A stretch of 64,000 nucleotides of DNA, from NCBI RefSeq assembly GCF_900111735.1, contig NZ_FOHW01000006.1:1-64000 (forward strand). The letters are read 5' to 3'. The notes beneath the pieces were generated by a model. It was not told the DNA's origin, did not search any database, and saw only the letters and a program-made list of their open reading frames with translations. Shown piece after piece: positions 27,544 to 37,606 of the stretch. Numbering within the stretch: the first letter of the stretch is position 1; each line of letters begins with the position of its first letter. The DNA comes from Pseudomonas graminis. GTDB taxonomy: Bacteria > Pseudomonadota > Gammaproteobacteria > Pseudomonadales > Pseudomonadaceae. Both the position numbers and the translations under genes were made by a program.

Positions 27544-28584
27544 TTATTGCCCTAGCTTCAGGCGAGCAGTTTCGCCACTGGTGAAAGGTGCCACATCAAC
27601 GGGCTGGCCGTTGTAGCTCACCTGCGCGCCGCGAGCAAAGCCCAGGCGCAGGGTCAGCGGCGGCTTGCCGTTGACGTCGAGGCTGTCGCCTTTTTTCTTG
27701 AGGCCGCTCATCAGCACTTTACCGTTGCCATCGGTGACCTGGGTCCAGCAATCGTTTACGAACTGAACCTGCACGCGACCGGCACCTGCCGGTACAGGCG
27801 CGGCGTCGGCCGTTGCGCTCGGCGCGGTGTTGACTGGCGCGGTGGTCGCAGGCGTTGGCGCCACAGTGGTGACAGGCGCGGTCGGCGTCGACGCTGCATG
27901 CGCAGGTGTTACCGGGGCGGTGGTTGATGTGCTGTGAGGAACTACAGCGCCTGCAACGGCGGTGCCGGTGCTGGCGGGTGCGGTGCTGGAGGAAGCAGGT
28001 GCATCAGGCGCGGACGCAGGCTCGGCGTTGTTCAACGGCAACGCGGTCTGGCCTTGAGCGACAGCTTGATCTTCCGGCTCGTCGAGCGGATGGATCTGGG
28101 TGGTGCCGTCGGCGCTTTCGACTTCGACATGCTCCATGCCCAGATTGGTCGGTTCCTTGCCGCGCAGCGTAGCTTGATCCTGCCACCACACGAAGCCGCC
28201 GCCGATCAATGCGATGAGCAGCAAGAGGCTGACGATGCGCAGAATATTGTGAGACAGGCGTACCGGCTCTTCGATTCGGCCGAGAGCATGAACGCTGCTG
28301 CCCTTGCCGTCGGTGCCTGTGTACTGATCGAACGCACTGACCAATGCAGCCTGATCCAGGTCGAGCAGCTTGGCGTAGGCACGGACATAACCGCGGGCAA
28401 AGGTGTGGCCGGGAAGCTTGTCAAAATCGCCCGCTTCCAGATGAGTCAGGGACGTCACAGTGAGGTTCAGCCTCAACGCCACATCTGGCAGCGACCAGTT
28501 CTTGCTTTCGCGGGCCTGTCGCAATGTTTCGCCTGGGTTCGTGCGAGTGGCTGCTACAACTTCGGGATGCGCCGCTTTCATCAT
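27544..28584 (-). CDS. rodZ: RodZ cell-shape protein
   Basis: 346-residue bitopic membrane protein linking MreB to the elongation machinery. The N-terminal cytoplasmic helix-turn-helix domain covers about residues 15-85 (NPGETLRQARESKNWSLPDV), a single transmembrane helix lies at about 112-132 (ILRIVSLLLLIALIGGGFVW), then a long Ala/Thr/Pro-rich periplasmic linker, then the C-terminal DUF4115 beta domain (RVQVQFVNDCWTQVTDGNG). The start ATGATG overlaps the pilF stop; the second ATG (28581) is also possible. The low-complexity linker is typical for Pseudomonas. Confidence 0.93.
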   Translation of the reverse strand: MMKAAHPEVVAATRTNPGETLRQARESKNWSLPDVALRLNLTVTSLTHLEAGDFDKLPGHTFARGYVRAYAKLLDLDQAALVSAFDQYTGTDGKGSSVHALGRIEEPVRLSHNILRIVSLLLLIALIGGGFVWWQDQATLRGKEPTNLGMEHVEVESADGTTQIHPLDEPEDQAVAQGQTALPLNNAEPASAPDAPASSSTAPASTGTAVAGAVVPHSTSTTAPVTPAHAASTPTAPVTTVAPTPATTAPVNTAPSATADAAPVPAGAGRVQVQFVNDCWTQVTDGNGKVLMSGLKKKGDSLDVNGKPPLTLRLGFARGAQVSYNGQPVDVAPFTSGETARLKLGQ

Positions 28585-29339
28585 TGCTCCGACAGGTATT
28601 GCTGATATTCCGGCGTACCGGGATAGAGTCTTTTTAGAAGCAGCCCGTAACTGGCTGCCTTGTTGCGATCATCAAACACCTTCGCCAGCCGCGTACCGAG
28701 CAACAGGCTCCGCGCATTCTGCTCGCTTAACTGGCTGAAACGCTCGTAGTAATCGCGCGCCGGCACATAATGCCTGTCTTCGTACGACAACTCAGCCATT
28801 TCCAGCAACGCGCGTGGCTGCTGACGATCCAGGCGCAGGGCTTTGTCGAAATGCTCACGGGCGGTGTCGCGATTGCCGAGCATCACAGCCGTCATGCCGA
28901 GGTTCTCGAACACTCGGGCGCGCTCGGCGTATAGGTTATCCTCGGCGGCCTGCTCGAAGCGCTCGTAAGCTTCCTTGTAGCGCTTCTGCTGGTAGAGAAA
29001 ACTGCCGTAATTGTTGAGGATTCGCGCGTCTTTGGAACGTGCCGACAGCGCTTTCTCGTAATACTGGTTCGCCAGTTCCGGCTCCATTTCGGCCTGAAAC
29101 ACCAAGGCCAGCGCGGCATTGGCGTCCGCATCGGAGCCGTTCAACTCAAGTGCCTTTTTCAGAGGTGCCTTCGCACGCTCCATCTGACCTTGCTGAAGGT
29201 AACCCAACCCCAATTGCACGTAAGCCTGACGAGCTTCCTCACGCCCCTTGCTGGTACTCAGCGGATCGACGTTGCCGGTGGACACACAACCGACCAGCAG
29301 CGTGGCAAAACAGAGCAGCAGCGCAACGCGCAGGGACAT
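28581..29339 (-). CDS. pilF: Type IV pilus biogenesis lipoprotein PilF (PilW)
   Basis: 252-residue outer-membrane lipoprotein, the pilotin for the PilQ secretin. Lipobox LLVGC near residue 18 and six TPR motifs, e.g. AYVQLGLGYLQQGQMERAKA, ILNNYGSFLYQQKRYKEAYE and VFENLGMTAVMLGNRDTARE. ATG at 29339 (MSLRVALLLCFATLLVGC) follows GAGAGGA and gives a proper signal peptide; the longer frame to 29369 would overlap rlmN. It is embedded between rlmN and rodZ, the usual order in Pseudomonas. Confidence 0.93.
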   Translation of the reverse strand: MSLRVALLLCFATLLVGCVSTGNVDPLSTSKGREEARQAYVQLGLGYLQQGQMERAKAPLKKALELNGSDADANAALALVFQAEMEPELANQYYEKALSARSKDARILNNYGSFLYQQKRYKEAYERFEQAAEDNLYAERARVFENLGMTAVMLGNRDTAREHFDKALRLDRQQPRALLEMAELSYEDRHYVPARDYYERFSQLSEQNARSLLLGTRLAKVFDDRNKAASYGLLLKRLYPGTPEYQQYLSEQ

Positions 29340-29365
29340 AGAGATCCTCTCAGTCAGATTCGCAT

Positions 29366-30514
29366 TCAATTGCGAGCGGCAGCGACCTGCACCACGTCGG
29401 CATCGGCACTCAGCTCCCGAACAGCGATATAGCGTTCGCTGCGACGGGTGCGGTCCATTACCTGCCCGACCAACTGGCCGCAGGCAGCATCGATGTCCTC
29501 ACCACGCGTGGTACGCACAGTGACGTTGAAGCCGGCTTGATGCAGCAGATCCTGGAAACGACGGATCGCATTGTTGCTGGGGCGTTCATAGCCCGAATGC
29601 GGAAACGGATTGAACGGGATCAGATTGACCTTGCAGGGGGTGTCCTTGAGCAGCTCGATCATCTCGATCGCGTGCTCGGGCTTGTCGTTGATGTCCTTGA
29701 GCAGCGTGTACTCGATCGTCAGCACGCGTTTTTCGCCCAGCGCAGCCATGTAGTTGCGGCAGGACTCAAGGAGCATCTTCAGGGGGTACTTTTTATTGAT
29801 AGGCACCAGCTGATTTCGCAGCGCGTCATTGGGCGCATGCAGCGAAAGGGCCAGCGAGACGTCGATGTGCTTGGACAGCTCATCGATCATCGGCACCACG
29901 CCGGAGGTGGACAGCGTCACCCGGCGCTTGGAAATGCCATACCCCAGGTCATCCATCATCAGATGCATGGCGGCAATGACATTGTCGAAGTTCAGCAATG
30001 GCTCGCCCATGCCCATCATCACCACGTTGGTGATGGCACGGTCGACGGTAGCCGGGACACTGCCGAAAGATTTGTTGGCAATCCACACCTGGCCGATGAC
30101 TTCGGCGGCGGTGAGGTTGCTGTTGAAGCCTTGTTTGCCGGTGGAGCAGAAACTGCAATCCAGCGCACAACCCGCCTGGGACGAGACACACAGCGTGCCG
30201 CGCTTGCCCTGCGGAATATAAACGGTCTCGACGCAGCTGCCGGACTCTACGCGGACGACCCATTTACGGGTGCCGTCGGTGGAGATGTCCTCGCTGACGA
30301 CTTCAGGACCCCGAATTTCGGCGCGGCTCTGCAGCTTTTCGCGCAGGGCCTTGCCGACATTCGTCATGGCGTCGAAGTTATCGACGCCAAAGTGGTGAAT
30401 CCACTTCATGACCTGACCGGCACGGAAGCGTTTCTCCCCGATAGACTCGAAGAATTTTTCCATTTCCAGCCGGGTCAGACCCAACAGGTTGATTTTGCCA
30501 GTTGATTCAGTCAT
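29366..30514 (-). CDS. rlmN: Dual-specificity 23S rRNA/tRNA m2A methyltransferase RlmN
   Basis: 382-residue radical SAM enzyme methylating C2 of A2503 in 23S rRNA and A37 in certain tRNAs. The radical SAM cluster motif is Cys116, Cys120, Cys123 ([15 protein letters not shown]). The C-terminal resolving cysteine is Cys345 ([12 protein letters not shown]), and the methylated catalytic cysteine expected in this family is matched within that same segment. The N-terminal accessory domain ([20 protein letters not shown]) is present. It requires an Fe-S cluster, as does IspG nearby. 27 bases separate it from ndk. Confidence 0.96.
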   Translation of the reverse strand: MTESTGKINLLGLTRLEMEKFFESIGEKRFRAGQVMKWIHHFGVDNFDAMTNVGKALREKLQSRAEIRGPEVVSEDISTDGTRKWVVRVESGSCVETVYIPQGKRGTLCVSSQAGCALDCSFCSTGKQGFNSNLTAAEVIGQVWIANKSFGSVPATVDRAITNVVMMGMGEPLLNFDNVIAAMHLMMDDLGYGISKRRVTLSTSGVVPMIDELSKHIDVSLALSLHAPNDALRNQLVPINKKYPLKMLLESCRNYMAALGEKRVLTIEYTLLKDINDKPEHAIEMIELLKDTPCKVNLIPFNPFPHSGYERPSNNAIRRFQDLLHQAGFNVTVRTTRGEDIDAACGQLVGQVMDRTRRSERYIAVRELSADADVVQVAAARN

Positions 30515-30541
30515 GGATTCACCCTCACTCGCAGCAATAGC

Positions 30542-30967
30542 TTAGCGAGTGGTTACCTCGGTAGAAGCGAAGAAGTACGAGATTTCACGAGCAGCGGCGG
30601 CTTCGGAGTCGGAGCCGTGAACAGCGTTGGCGTCGATGGAATCAGCGAAGTCAGCACGGATGGTGCCGGCAGCAGCTTCTTTAGGGTTGGTAGCGCCCAT
30701 CAGCTCGCGGTTCAGAGCGATAGCGTTTTCGCCTTCCAGAACCTGTACGACAACCGGGCCGGAGATCATGAATGCAACCAGATCACCGAAGAAGCCACGG
30801 GCGCTGTGCTCAGCGTAGAAACCTTCTGCTTCGGCTTTGGACAGTTGCTTCAGTTTCGAAGCGACAACGCGCAGACCGGCTTTTTCGAAACGGGTGGTGA
30901 TCTCGCCGATGACGTTTTTGGCAACAGCATCAGGCTTGATGATCGAGAAAGTACGTTGAACAGCCAT
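30542..30967 (-). CDS. ndk: Nucleoside diphosphate kinase
   Basis: 141-residue enzyme that equilibrates nucleoside di- and triphosphates through a phosphohistidine. The active-site histidine is His117 in NAVHGSDS; the N-terminal [14 protein letters not shown] nucleotide-binding segment is canonical. Length is typical (E. coli 143). The start follows GGAGTTACACC. It begins 38 bases after the terminator that ends the isc operon and leads into rlmN. Confidence 0.97.
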   Translation of the reverse strand: MAVQRTFSIIKPDAVAKNVIGEITTRFEKAGLRVVASKLKQLSKAEAEGFYAEHSARGFFGDLVAFMISGPVVVQVLEGENAIALNRELMGATNPKEAAAGTIRADFADSIDANAVHGSDSEAAAAREISYFFASTEVTTR

Positions 30968-30997
30968 GGTGTAACTCCAGAAGCAGTGATTATTGCG

Positions 30998-31029
30998 AAA
31001 AATTAAACCCGCGAATTATACGCGGGTTT
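30998..31029 (-). terminator. Rho-independent terminator of the isc operon
   Basis: Perfect nine-base stem AAACCCGCG/CGCGGGTTT (31005-31013 with 31021-31029) with a seven-base loop; on the minus strand it runs into TTTAATTTTT. It lies 29 bases past the iscX stop and just upstream of ndk. Confidence 0.85.
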
Positions 31030-31057
31030 GATGTTATTGCCTAACGTGCAAATCTGA

Positions 31058-31258
31058 TCAGTCGATTTCGTCGGCCCAGAGCGTCTGGACCGCCTCGAGC
31101 ACTTTCTCGCCGACGCGGCCAGAGGTGTCGTCGAAATCCGGGAGCTGCTTGATCATCAGTTGCAGCTTGGTGAACCCTACCGAATAAGGGTCAACGCCGG
31201 GGTGAGCCTCGGCGAGTTCTTCAGCGATGCGTTGTACGTCATTCCAACCGTAACTCAT
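31058..31258 (-). CDS. iscX: IscX (YfhJ), Fe-S assembly regulator
   Basis: 66-residue acidic protein opening MSYGWNDVQRIAEELAEAHP and ending VLEAVQTLWADEID, the IscX signature. It binds IscS and iron and tunes cluster assembly. Its length matches E. coli IscX (66). Thirteen bases separate it from the ferredoxin gene. Last gene of the isc operon, followed by a terminator. Confidence 0.95.
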   Translation of the reverse strand: MSYGWNDVQRIAEELAEAHPGVDPYSVGFTKLQLMIKQLPDFDDTSGRVGEKVLEAVQTLWADEID

Positions 31259-31271
31259 GACAGCTTCTCGA

Positions 31272-31613
31272 TCAGTGCGGCGCTTCGGCAGCGTGGTTAA
31301 GCGAATATTTCGGGATCTCGACGGTCAGGTCTTCAGTGCCGACCTTAGCCTGGCACGCCAGACGGGACTGCGCTTCCAGACCCCACGCACGATCAAGATA
31401 GTCCTCTTCCAGCTCGTCCGCTTCTTCGAGGGAGTCGAACCCCGCACGAATGATGCAATGGCAGGTTGTGCAGGCGCAGACGCCGCCGCATGCGCTTTCT
31501 ATCTCGATGTGGTGATCGTGGGCGAGTTCCAGAATCGACTTGCCGACTTCGGCCTCGACAACCATCCCGTCCGGGCAATGCTCGGCGTGTGGCAGAAATG
31601 TAACCTGCGGCAT
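31272..31613 (-). CDS. fdx: [2Fe-2S] ferredoxin of the Isc system
   Basis: 113-residue adrenodoxin-type ferredoxin giving electrons for cluster assembly on IscU. Cluster ligands Cys42, Cys48, Cys51 (ACGGVCACTTC) and Cys87 (RLACQAK) are all present at the E. coli positions. The C-terminus IPKYSLNHAAEA is the family ending. Three bases separate it from hscA. Confidence 0.97.
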   Translation of the reverse strand: MPQVTFLPHAEHCPDGMVVEAEVGKSILELAHDHHIEIESACGGVCACTTCHCIIRAGFDSLEEADELEEDYLDRAWGLEAQSRLACQAKVGTEDLTVEIPKYSLNHAAEAPH

Positions 31614-31616
31614 CAG

Positions 31617-33479
31617 TTATTCCTCAATCTCATTCAGGTTGCGCCCTGACAGCGCGGCTTTCACCGTCGAGTCCAGGCGGCGGGCGGCGAACGCATCAGT
31701 CACCTGCGACAGACGCTTGGTCTGCAGCTCGATGGCCGGGCCGTCATCGCCCTTCATCAATTCACGAAGTTCTTCCATCTGCATGTCGATCACCATGCGC
31801 TCTTCGGCATCGAGCAAGCGCTCGCCATCGGCCTGCAACGCACCTTCGACCGCTTCAAGCAGACGCTGGGCGTCGACCTGCTGTTCACGCAACGCGCGAG
31901 CCACCATGTCATCACCGGCGTACTGGAATGAATCCTTGAGCATGCGGGTGATTTCACCGTCAGTCAGCCCATACGAAGGCTTAACCTGAATGCTCGACTC
32001 CACGCCCGACGCCAGCTCGCGGGCAGACACGCTGAGCAGGCCATCGGCGTCGACCTGGAAGGTCACGCGAATTTTCGCAGCACCGGCGACCATCGCGGGA
32101 ATGCCACGCAAGTCGAAGCGCGCCAGTGAACGGCAGTCGCTGATCAGCTCACGCTCGCCTTGCAGCACGTGGATCATCATGGCCGACTGGCCGTCTTTGT
32201 AAGTGGTGAATTCCTGGGCACGAGCCACGGGGATCGTGGTGTTGCGCGGAATGACCTTCTCCATCAGGCCGCCCATGGTCTCCAGCCCCAGGGACAACGG
32301 GATCACGTCGAGCAGCAACAGCTCGCCACCATCGCGCTTGTTGCCTGCCAGCGTATCGGCCTGGATCGCAGCGCCGATGGCGACGACCTGGTCCGGGTCG
32401 ATTTCGGTCAACGGCTGACGGCCAAACAGCTCGGCCACCGCTTCGCGAACTCGCGGGACACGGGTGGAACCGCCCACCATGACCACGGCTTCGACTTCAT
32501 CCAGCTCAATGCCGCAATCACGAACGGCGCGACGGCAGGCTTTAAGACTGCGGGCGATCATTGGCTCGATGAGGGCATCGAACGCCGTGCGGGTCAGTAC
32601 GCCCTGCCAATCGCCATGGACAACTTCAACCGAATCGGCATCAGTCAGGGACTCTTTCGCCGAGCACGCCGTCTGCATCAGGCGGCGCTGGGCAGCCGGA
32701 TCGAGATCATCAGACAGGCCGGCTTCAGCAATGATCCAGGTCGCGATGGCGTGGTCGAAATCATCGCCGCCCAGCGCGCTGTCGCCGCCGGTGGCCATGA
32801 CCTCGAACACACCGCCGGTGAGGCGCAGGATCGAGATGTCGAAGGTGCCGCCACCCAAATCATAGATGGCGACCACGCCTTCTGCGTTCTGGTCCAGGCC
32901 GTAGGCCACGGCAGCCGCAGTGGGCTCGTTGAGCAGGCGAAGGACGGTGAGGCCCGCCAGCTTCGCGGCGTCTTTGGTGGCCTGACGCTGGGCATCATCG
33001 AAATAGGCAGGAACGGTGATGACCGCGCCGACCAACTCGCCACCCAGGGTTTCTTCAGCGCGCTGGCGCAGCACCTTGAGAATGTCGGCTGATACTTCGA
33101 CCGGACTCTTCGGGCCCTGCACGGTTTCAATGAACGGCATGTGGGACTCACCACCAGTGAAGCGGTAAGGCAACTGCCCACCCAAATGCTTCACATCGGA
33201 GATCCCGCGCCCCATAAGGCGCTTGACGGAAATAATGGTGTTCAGCGGATCAGTCGCTGCGGCGCCCTTGGCCGACTCGCCGACTTCAACGCGATCGGCG
33301 TGATAGCGAACGGCGGACGGCAGGATGACCTGACCGTTGGCGTCGGGGAGCGGCTCACTGATGCCGCTGCGCAGGGCAGCCACCAGCGAATTGGTAGTGC
33401 CGAGGTCAATCCCGACAGCCAGGCGACGCTGATGAGGTTTTGGAGCTTGGCCGGGTTCGGCGATCTGCAGTAGAGCCAT
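31617..33479 (-). CDS. hscA: HscA, Hsp70 chaperone of Fe-S assembly
   Basis: 620-residue DnaK-type ATPase specialised for IscU. The ATPase domain (residues 1-390) shows [49 protein letters not shown] and [17 protein letters not shown]. The substrate domain follows ([20 protein letters not shown]). It binds the LPPVK motif of IscU, which is present in the IscU encoded here. Length equals the E. coli protein within a few residues. 48 bases lie between the hscB stop and its start. Confidence 0.97.
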   Translation of the reverse strand: MALLQIAEPGQAPKPHQRRLAVGIDLGTTNSLVAALRSGISEPLPDANGQVILPSAVRYHADRVEVGESAKGAAATDPLNTIISVKRLMGRGISDVKHLGGQLPYRFTGGESHMPFIETVQGPKSPVEVSADILKVLRQRAEETLGGELVGAVITVPAYFDDAQRQATKDAAKLAGLTVLRLLNEPTAAAVAYGLDQNAEGVVAIYDLGGGTFDISILRLTGGVFEVMATGGDSALGGDDFDHAIATWIIAEAGLSDDLDPAAQRRLMQTACSAKESLTDADSVEVVHGDWQGVLTRTAFDALIEPMIARSLKACRRAVRDCGIELDEVEAVVMVGGSTRVPRVREAVAELFGRQPLTEIDPDQVVAIGAAIQADTLAGNKRDGGELLLLDVIPLSLGLETMGGLMEKVIPRNTTIPVARAQEFTTYKDGQSAMMIHVLQGERELISDCRSLARFDLRGIPAMVAGAAKIRVTFQVDADGLLSVSARELASGVESSIQVKPSYGLTDGEITRMLKDSFQYAGDDMVARALREQQVDAQRLLEAVEGALQADGERLLDAEERMVIDMQMEELRELMKGDDGPAIELQTKRLSQVTDAFAARRLDSTVKAALSGRNLNEIEE

Positions 33480-33527
33480 TGCTTTTCTGATATCACTGGC
33501 GAGCCGCCCCAGAAGGACGGCGCGGGG

Positions 33528-34046
33528 TTAATCGTCGAGGCGCTCTTCGAGCTGGCGCACTTCGTAGGAGAGCTTGTCGAGGAACTGCATGCGGCGCATC
33601 AGCCTTTCAGCCTGATCACGCTGTGCAGCATCGTCCCAACAGGCAGCGAAGCTTTCGTTCAGTTCTTCCTGGGCAACCTTCAACCGGCGCTTGAATACCG
33701 CAACGCCTGCCAGGTCCGCTTCGTCCTGCAGATCTTCGAGCTCTTCGCGCCATTGCATCTGCTGCATCAGAAACTCGGGATCCTGCACAGTGACTTCCAG
33801 CGGAACTTCACCCTTCAGCGCCAACAGGTAACGCGCCCGTTTCGGCGCGTTCTTCAGCGTTTGGTAGGCGTCGTTCAGACTGGCGGAACGCTCCAGCGCA
33901 ACCCGTTGCTCGGCCTCGGGGGCGTCGGCAAAACGGTCGGGGTGCACGCTCCGGGCAAGCTCACGGTAACGCGTCGCCAGCAGGTCGAGATCCAGATTGA
34001 AGCCCGGCTGCAGGTCGAATAAAGCAAAGTGACAAGGAGTACCCAC
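33528..34046 (-). CDS. hscB: HscB, J-domain co-chaperone
   Basis: 172-residue co-chaperone delivering IscU to HscA. The J-domain has the HPD motif in SVHPDRF at residues 33-35 region, and the C-terminal three-helix domain binds IscU ([20 protein letters not shown]). A GTG start at 34046 is chosen: it gives the family N-terminus [15 protein letters not shown], has GAGG seven bases upstream, and yields the usual length (E. coli 171); the ATG 39 bases earlier would extend into iscA. Eight bases separate it from iscA. Confidence 0.95.
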   Translation of the reverse strand: MGTPCHFALFDLQPGFNLDLDLLATRYRELARSVHPDRFADAPEAEQRVALERSASLNDAYQTLKNAPKRARYLLALKGEVPLEVTVQDPEFLMQQMQWREELEDLQDEADLAGVAVFKRRLKVAQEELNESFAACWDDAAQRDQAERLMRRMQFLDKLSYEVRQLEERLDD

Positions 34047-34054
34047 GATAAGCC

Positions 34055-34378
34055 TCAGACGTTGAAGCTTTCGCCGCAGCCACATTCACCGCGCGAGTTG
34101 GGATTGTTGAACTTGAAGCCTTCGTTCAACCCTTCCTTGACGAAGTCGAGCTCGGTGCCATCGAGATAAACCAGGCTCTTGGGGTCGATGATCACCTTGA
34201 CGCCGTGATACTCGAACACCGTGTCTTCGCTTTCCGGCTCATCGACGAACTCGAGCACATAGGCAAGGCCGGAACAACCGGTCGTGCGAACGCCCAGACG
34301 AATGCCGTCACCCTTGCCACGCCCATCGAGGGAGCGGCGTACATGGTTGGCGGCCGCTTCGGTCATGCTGATAGCCAT
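34055..34378 (-). CDS. iscA: IscA, A-type Fe-S carrier
   Basis: 107-residue carrier that receives clusters from IscU and passes them to apo-targets such as IspG. The three conserved cysteines are Cys35 (TTGCSGL), Cys99 and Cys101 (GECGCGESF). The start [17 protein letters not shown] is standard and length equals E. coli IscA (107). Confidence 0.97.
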   Translation of the reverse strand: MAISMTEAAANHVRRSLDGRGKGDGIRLGVRTTGCSGLAYVLEFVDEPESEDTVFEYHGVKVIIDPKSLVYLDGTELDFVKEGLNEGFKFNNPNSRGECGCGESFNV

Positions 34379-34429
34379 CGGAACTCCTTACCTCACGCAA
34401 GTTACTTAACGCAGCGGAACAGACCCTGC

Positions 34430-34816
34430 TTAGAGCAGGCCTTTCTTCTGCTTGTAGTCGCGAACGGCCGCCTTGATGGCGTCTTCGGCGAGCACGGAGC
34501 AGTGGATCTTCACTGGCGGCAGGGCCAGTTCTTCAGCCAGCTGAGTGTTCTTGATGGTCTCTGCTTCATCCAGAGTCTTGCCCTTCATCCACTCGGTGGC
34601 CAAGGAGCTCGACGCGATGGCAGAGCCGCAGCCGTAGGTTTTGAACTTGGCGTCTTCGATGATGCCCTGCTCGTTTACCTTGATCTGCAAACGCATGACG
34701 TCGCCGCATGCCGGCGCGCCGACCATGCCGGTGCCGACATCAGGATCTTCCGCGTTCATCTTGCCGACGTTGCGGGGATTCTCGTAGTGGTCAATGACCT
34801 TTTCGCTGTAAGCCAT
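34430..34816 (-). CDS. iscU: IscU, Fe-S scaffold
   Basis: 128-residue scaffold on which clusters are built. Ligands Cys37 and Asp39 (GAPACGDV), Cys63 (YGCGSA), His105 and Cys106 (KIHCS) are present. The HscA recognition motif LPPVK lies at 99-103. The ATG at 34816 (MAYSEKVIDHYENPRNVG) is the family start; five codons of open frame before it are not conserved. Length equals E. coli IscU. Confidence 0.98.
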   Translation of the reverse strand: MAYSEKVIDHYENPRNVGKMNAEDPDVGTGMVGAPACGDVMRLQIKVNEQGIIEDAKFKTYGCGSAIASSSLATEWMKGKTLDEAETIKNTQLAEELALPPVKIHCSVLAEDAIKAAVRDYKQKKGLL

Positions 34817-34905
34817 GGTGCAATTCCTCATCAGTTACAACACGTCGCTCTCGCGGCACTCGGAAAACCTGTTTTCAAAGTGCCGCAGGGTGTGGCGACT
34901 TTGAA

Positions 34906-36120
34906 TTAATGCGCCGCCCACTCGATTTTGGAGATGTCGACACCGTCTTTGAACATGTCCCACAGCGGCGACAAGGCGCGCAGCTTGGTAACTGCCTCGC
35001 AGACTTTCTGCGCGGCGTAGTCGATCTCTTCTTCCGTGGTGAAGCGACCGAAGGTGAAACGGATCGAGCTGTGTGCAAGCTCGTCGTTACGGCCCAGGGC
35101 GCGCAGTACGTACGAAGGTTCCAGCGAAGCCGAGGTGCACGCGGAGCCGGACGAAACCGCCAAGTCCTTGAGCGCCATGATCAGCGACTCGCCTTCTACA
35201 TAGTTGAAGCTCAGGTTGAGGTTGTGCGGCACACGGGCAGTCATGCTGCCGTTGACGTACAACTCTTCCAGATGCGCAACCTGCTGATAGAAGCGATCGC
35301 TCAGGGCTTGAATCCGAACGTTCTCGGCAGCCATGTCTTCTTTGGCCACACGGAACGCTTCGCCCATGCCGACGATCTGGTGCGTCGCCAGCGTACCGGA
35401 ACGCATACCACGCTCGTGACCACCACCGTGCATTTCGGCTTCGATGCGGACACGTGGCTTGCGGCTGACCCACAATGCGCCAATACCCTTCGGACCGTAG
35501 GTCTTGTGGGCCGAGAACGACATCAGATCAACTTTGAGGCTGGCCAAGTCGATTTCAACCTTGCCCGTCGCCTGCGCTGCGTCGACGTGGAAGAGCACAC
35601 CGCGGGAACGGGTCATCTCGCCAATGGCAGCGATGTCGTTGACCGTACCGATCTCGTTGTTGACGTGCATGATCGAGACCAGAACGGTGTCGTCGCGCAT
35701 GACCGATTCGATCATGGCCGGAGTGATCAGGCCATCTTCGGTCGGTTCGAGGTAGGTGACTTCAAAGCCTTCACGCTCAAGCTGACGCATGGTGTCGAGA
35801 ACGGCTTTGTGTTCGATCTTGCTGGTGATCAGGTGCTTGCCTTTGGAGGCATAGAAATGCGCAGCGCCTTTGATCGCGAGGTTGTTGGACTCGGTAGCAC
35901 CGGAAGTCCAGACGATTTCGCGCGGATCGGCGTTGACCAGATCGGCAACCTGACGACGGGCGTTCTCTACCGCTTCTTCAGCCTTCCAGCCGAAAACGTG
36001 GGAGCGCGACGCCGGGTTACCAAAGTTGCCATCTACCAGAAGGCAGTCGCTCATTTTCTGCGCAACACGCGGGTCGACCGGGGTCGTCGCGGAGTAATCG
36101 AGGTATATCGGCAATTTCAT
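34906..36120 (-). CDS. iscS: IscS, cysteine desulfurase
   Basis: 404-residue PLP enzyme that takes sulfur from cysteine for Fe-S clusters, thiamine and tRNA thiolation. PLP lysine is Lys206 ([12 protein letters not shown]) and the persulfide cysteine is Cys328 ([20 protein letters not shown]). ATG at 36120 ([18 protein letters not shown]) is the family start. Length and ending [10 protein letters not shown] match E. coli (404). 44 bases separate it from iscR. Confidence 0.98.
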   Translation of the reverse strand: MKLPIYLDYSATTPVDPRVAQKMSDCLLVDGNFGNPASRSHVFGWKAEEAVENARRQVADLVNADPREIVWTSGATESNNLAIKGAAHFYASKGKHLITSKIEHKAVLDTMRQLEREGFEVTYLEPTEDGLITPAMIESVMRDDTVLVSIMHVNNEIGTVNDIAAIGEMTRSRGVLFHVDAAQATGKVEIDLASLKVDLMSFSAHKTYGPKGIGALWVSRKPRVRIEAEMHGGGHERGMRSGTLATHQIVGMGEAFRVAKEDMAAENVRIQALSDRFYQQVAHLEELYVNGSMTARVPHNLNLSFNYVEGESLIMALKDLAVSSGSACTSASLEPSYVLRALGRNDELAHSSIRFTFGRFTTEEEIDYAAQKVCEAVTKLRALSPLWDMFKDGVDISKIEWAAH

Positions 36121-36164
36121 TGAATATCTCCTATCGGGCAGGCGCGCCGCGCGTTCATCTGCGT

Positions 36165-36656
36165 TCACTCAACGGCGGATGTTTCAATCTTGTCCAGTGG
36201 CTGCGTCTTGCTACCGCATCGGCGCAGATCCTGACGTTGGGCGACTTCTTGCACTTCACGGCGAGTGACGAGGTCGGCCAGGCTGATACCGCTTAGAAAT
36301 TCGTGAATCTGCTGACTGAGGTCACACCACAAGTGGTGGGTCAGACAGGTGTCGCCAGCATGGCAATCACCGAGCCCCTGGCAGCGCGTCGCGTCAACCG
36401 ATTCGTTGACTGCGTCAATCACCTGAGCGACCTGAATCCCCTGCATGTGACGGGCCAGCTGATAACCGCCGCCCGGTCCACGCACACTGGAAACCAGATT
36501 GCCGCGGCGCAGCTTGGCGAACAGTTGCTCGAGGTAGGAAAGGGAAATCCCTTGCCGCTCGGAGATATCGGCCAGAGACACTGGCCCATGCTGCGCATGC
36601 AATGCCAGGTCGAGCATGGCAGTGACAGCGTATCGGCCTTTTGTAGTCAGTCGCAT
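36165..36656 (-). CDS. iscR: IscR, Fe-S cluster-sensing regulator
   Basis: 163-residue Rrf2-family repressor/activator. The winged helix domain starts [20 protein letters not shown], and cluster ligands Cys92, Cys98, Cys104 and His107 are present ([18 protein letters not shown]). With a [2Fe-2S] cluster it represses the isc operon through type 1 sites; such a site covers its own promoter here at 36697-36721. First gene of iscRSUA-hscBA-fdx-iscX. Confidence 0.97.
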   Translation of the reverse strand: MRLTTKGRYAVTAMLDLALHAQHGPVSLADISERQGISLSYLEQLFAKLRRGNLVSSVRGPGGGYQLARHMQGIQVAQVIDAVNESVDATRCQGLGDCHAGDTCLTHHLWCDLSQQIHEFLSGISLADLVTRREVQEVAQRQDLRRCGSKTQPLDKIETSAVE

Positions 36657-36688
36657 GACGTGTACCGCGGAGGTTCGGAATGAGGGCG

Positions 36689-36721
36689 AGTATGCTATTC
36701 CCGAGTATTTAAGTCAACTAT
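36689..36721 (-). promoter_or_regulatory. isc operon promoter with overlapping IscR type 1 box
   Basis: On the minus strand TTGACT (36717-36712) and CATACT (36694-36689) are 17 bases apart. A 25-base sequence at 36721-36697 starting ATAGTTGACT and ending CGGGAAT fits the IscR type 1 consensus (ATAGTTGACT-N5-AGTC-like half sites) and covers the -35 box. Cluster-bound IscR would block polymerase, giving autorepression as in E. coli and P. aeruginosa. Confidence 0.78.
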
Positions 36722-36823
36722 AAGACCTAGCGGAACAGTCGGGATTACCCGCAAAAGAGCGGCAGCATCATAGCAAAGCGCGCCAGGGATTGGCACGTGT
36801 GCCGTCTGCCGCCGCGCGCTGCT

Positions 36824-37606
36824 TCAGCGGCGGGGAGCATCAGACTCGCAACGCTCCTTCATGCAGTCGAAGACTTCCTGATGCAGCTCCGGCAGCTCTT
36901 TCTCGCGATACTCGCCGCCCAGGCTCTTCAATGCCTTGCCCATGTCTTCCACGCGCATATCCATCGCTTGCAGATGATCGAGCAACTGCCCGATCGCGCG
37001 CGCCACGGGATCGGGCATGTCCTCGCTGACGCCATACGCATCGAAGCCGAGCTTCTCGGCAATCGCCTTGCGCTTGGCTTCGGCCTCGTCGTCAGACTTG
37101 ACGATGATCCGCCCTGGAATGCCCACCACGGTTGCACCCGCCGGTACAGACTTGGTGACCACCGCATTTGAACCGACCTTTGCCCCGGCGCCCACCGTGA
37201 AGGGGCCGAGCACCTTTGCACCCGCTCCGACAACCACGCCGGACTCCAGGGTCGGATGACGCTTACCCTTGTTCCAACTGGTGCCTCCCAGGGTCACGCC
37301 CTGGTAAAGGGTCACGTCATCGCCTATCTCGGCAGTTTCGCCGATGACGATGCCCATCCCGTGATCGATGAAAAAGCGCCGACCGACCTTCGCGCCCGGG
37401 TGGATCTCGACCCCCGTAAGCCAGCGACCGAAGTTGGACACCATGCGCGCGGGCCATTTGAGTTCGTTGCGCCACAACCAGCCGGACAATCGATGCAACC
37501 AGATCGCGTGCATGCCGGGGTAGCAGGTCAGCACTTCAAACGCATTTCGAGCCGCCGGGTCACGATGGAACACGCTTTGAATGTCTTCCCGCAAACGCTC
37601 GAACAT
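36824..37606 (-). CDS. cysE: Serine O-acetyltransferase
   Basis: 260-residue left-handed beta-helix acetyltransferase making O-acetylserine, the acceptor of sulfide in cysteine synthesis. The N-terminal helical domain is short ([20 protein letters not shown]), the hexapeptide repeats cover about 65-170 ([27 protein letters not shown]-type [20 protein letters not shown]). ATG at 37606 overlaps the trmJ stop (TGATG), so the two are coupled. Short SAT of the plant/Pseudomonas CysE type, close to the isc operon whose IscS consumes cysteine. Confidence 0.93.
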   Translation of the reverse strand: MFERLREDIQSVFHRDPAARNAFEVLTCYPGMHAIWLHRLSGWLWRNELKWPARMVSNFGRWLTGVEIHPGAKVGRRFFIDHGMGIVIGETAEIGDDVTLYQGVTLGGTSWNKGKRHPTLESGVVVGAGAKVLGPFTVGAGAKVGSNAVVTKSVPAGATVVGIPGRIIVKSDDEAEAKRKAIAEKLGFDAYGVSEDMPDPVARAIGQLLDHLQAMDMRVEDMGKALKSLGGEYREKELPELHQEVFDCMKERCESDAPRR

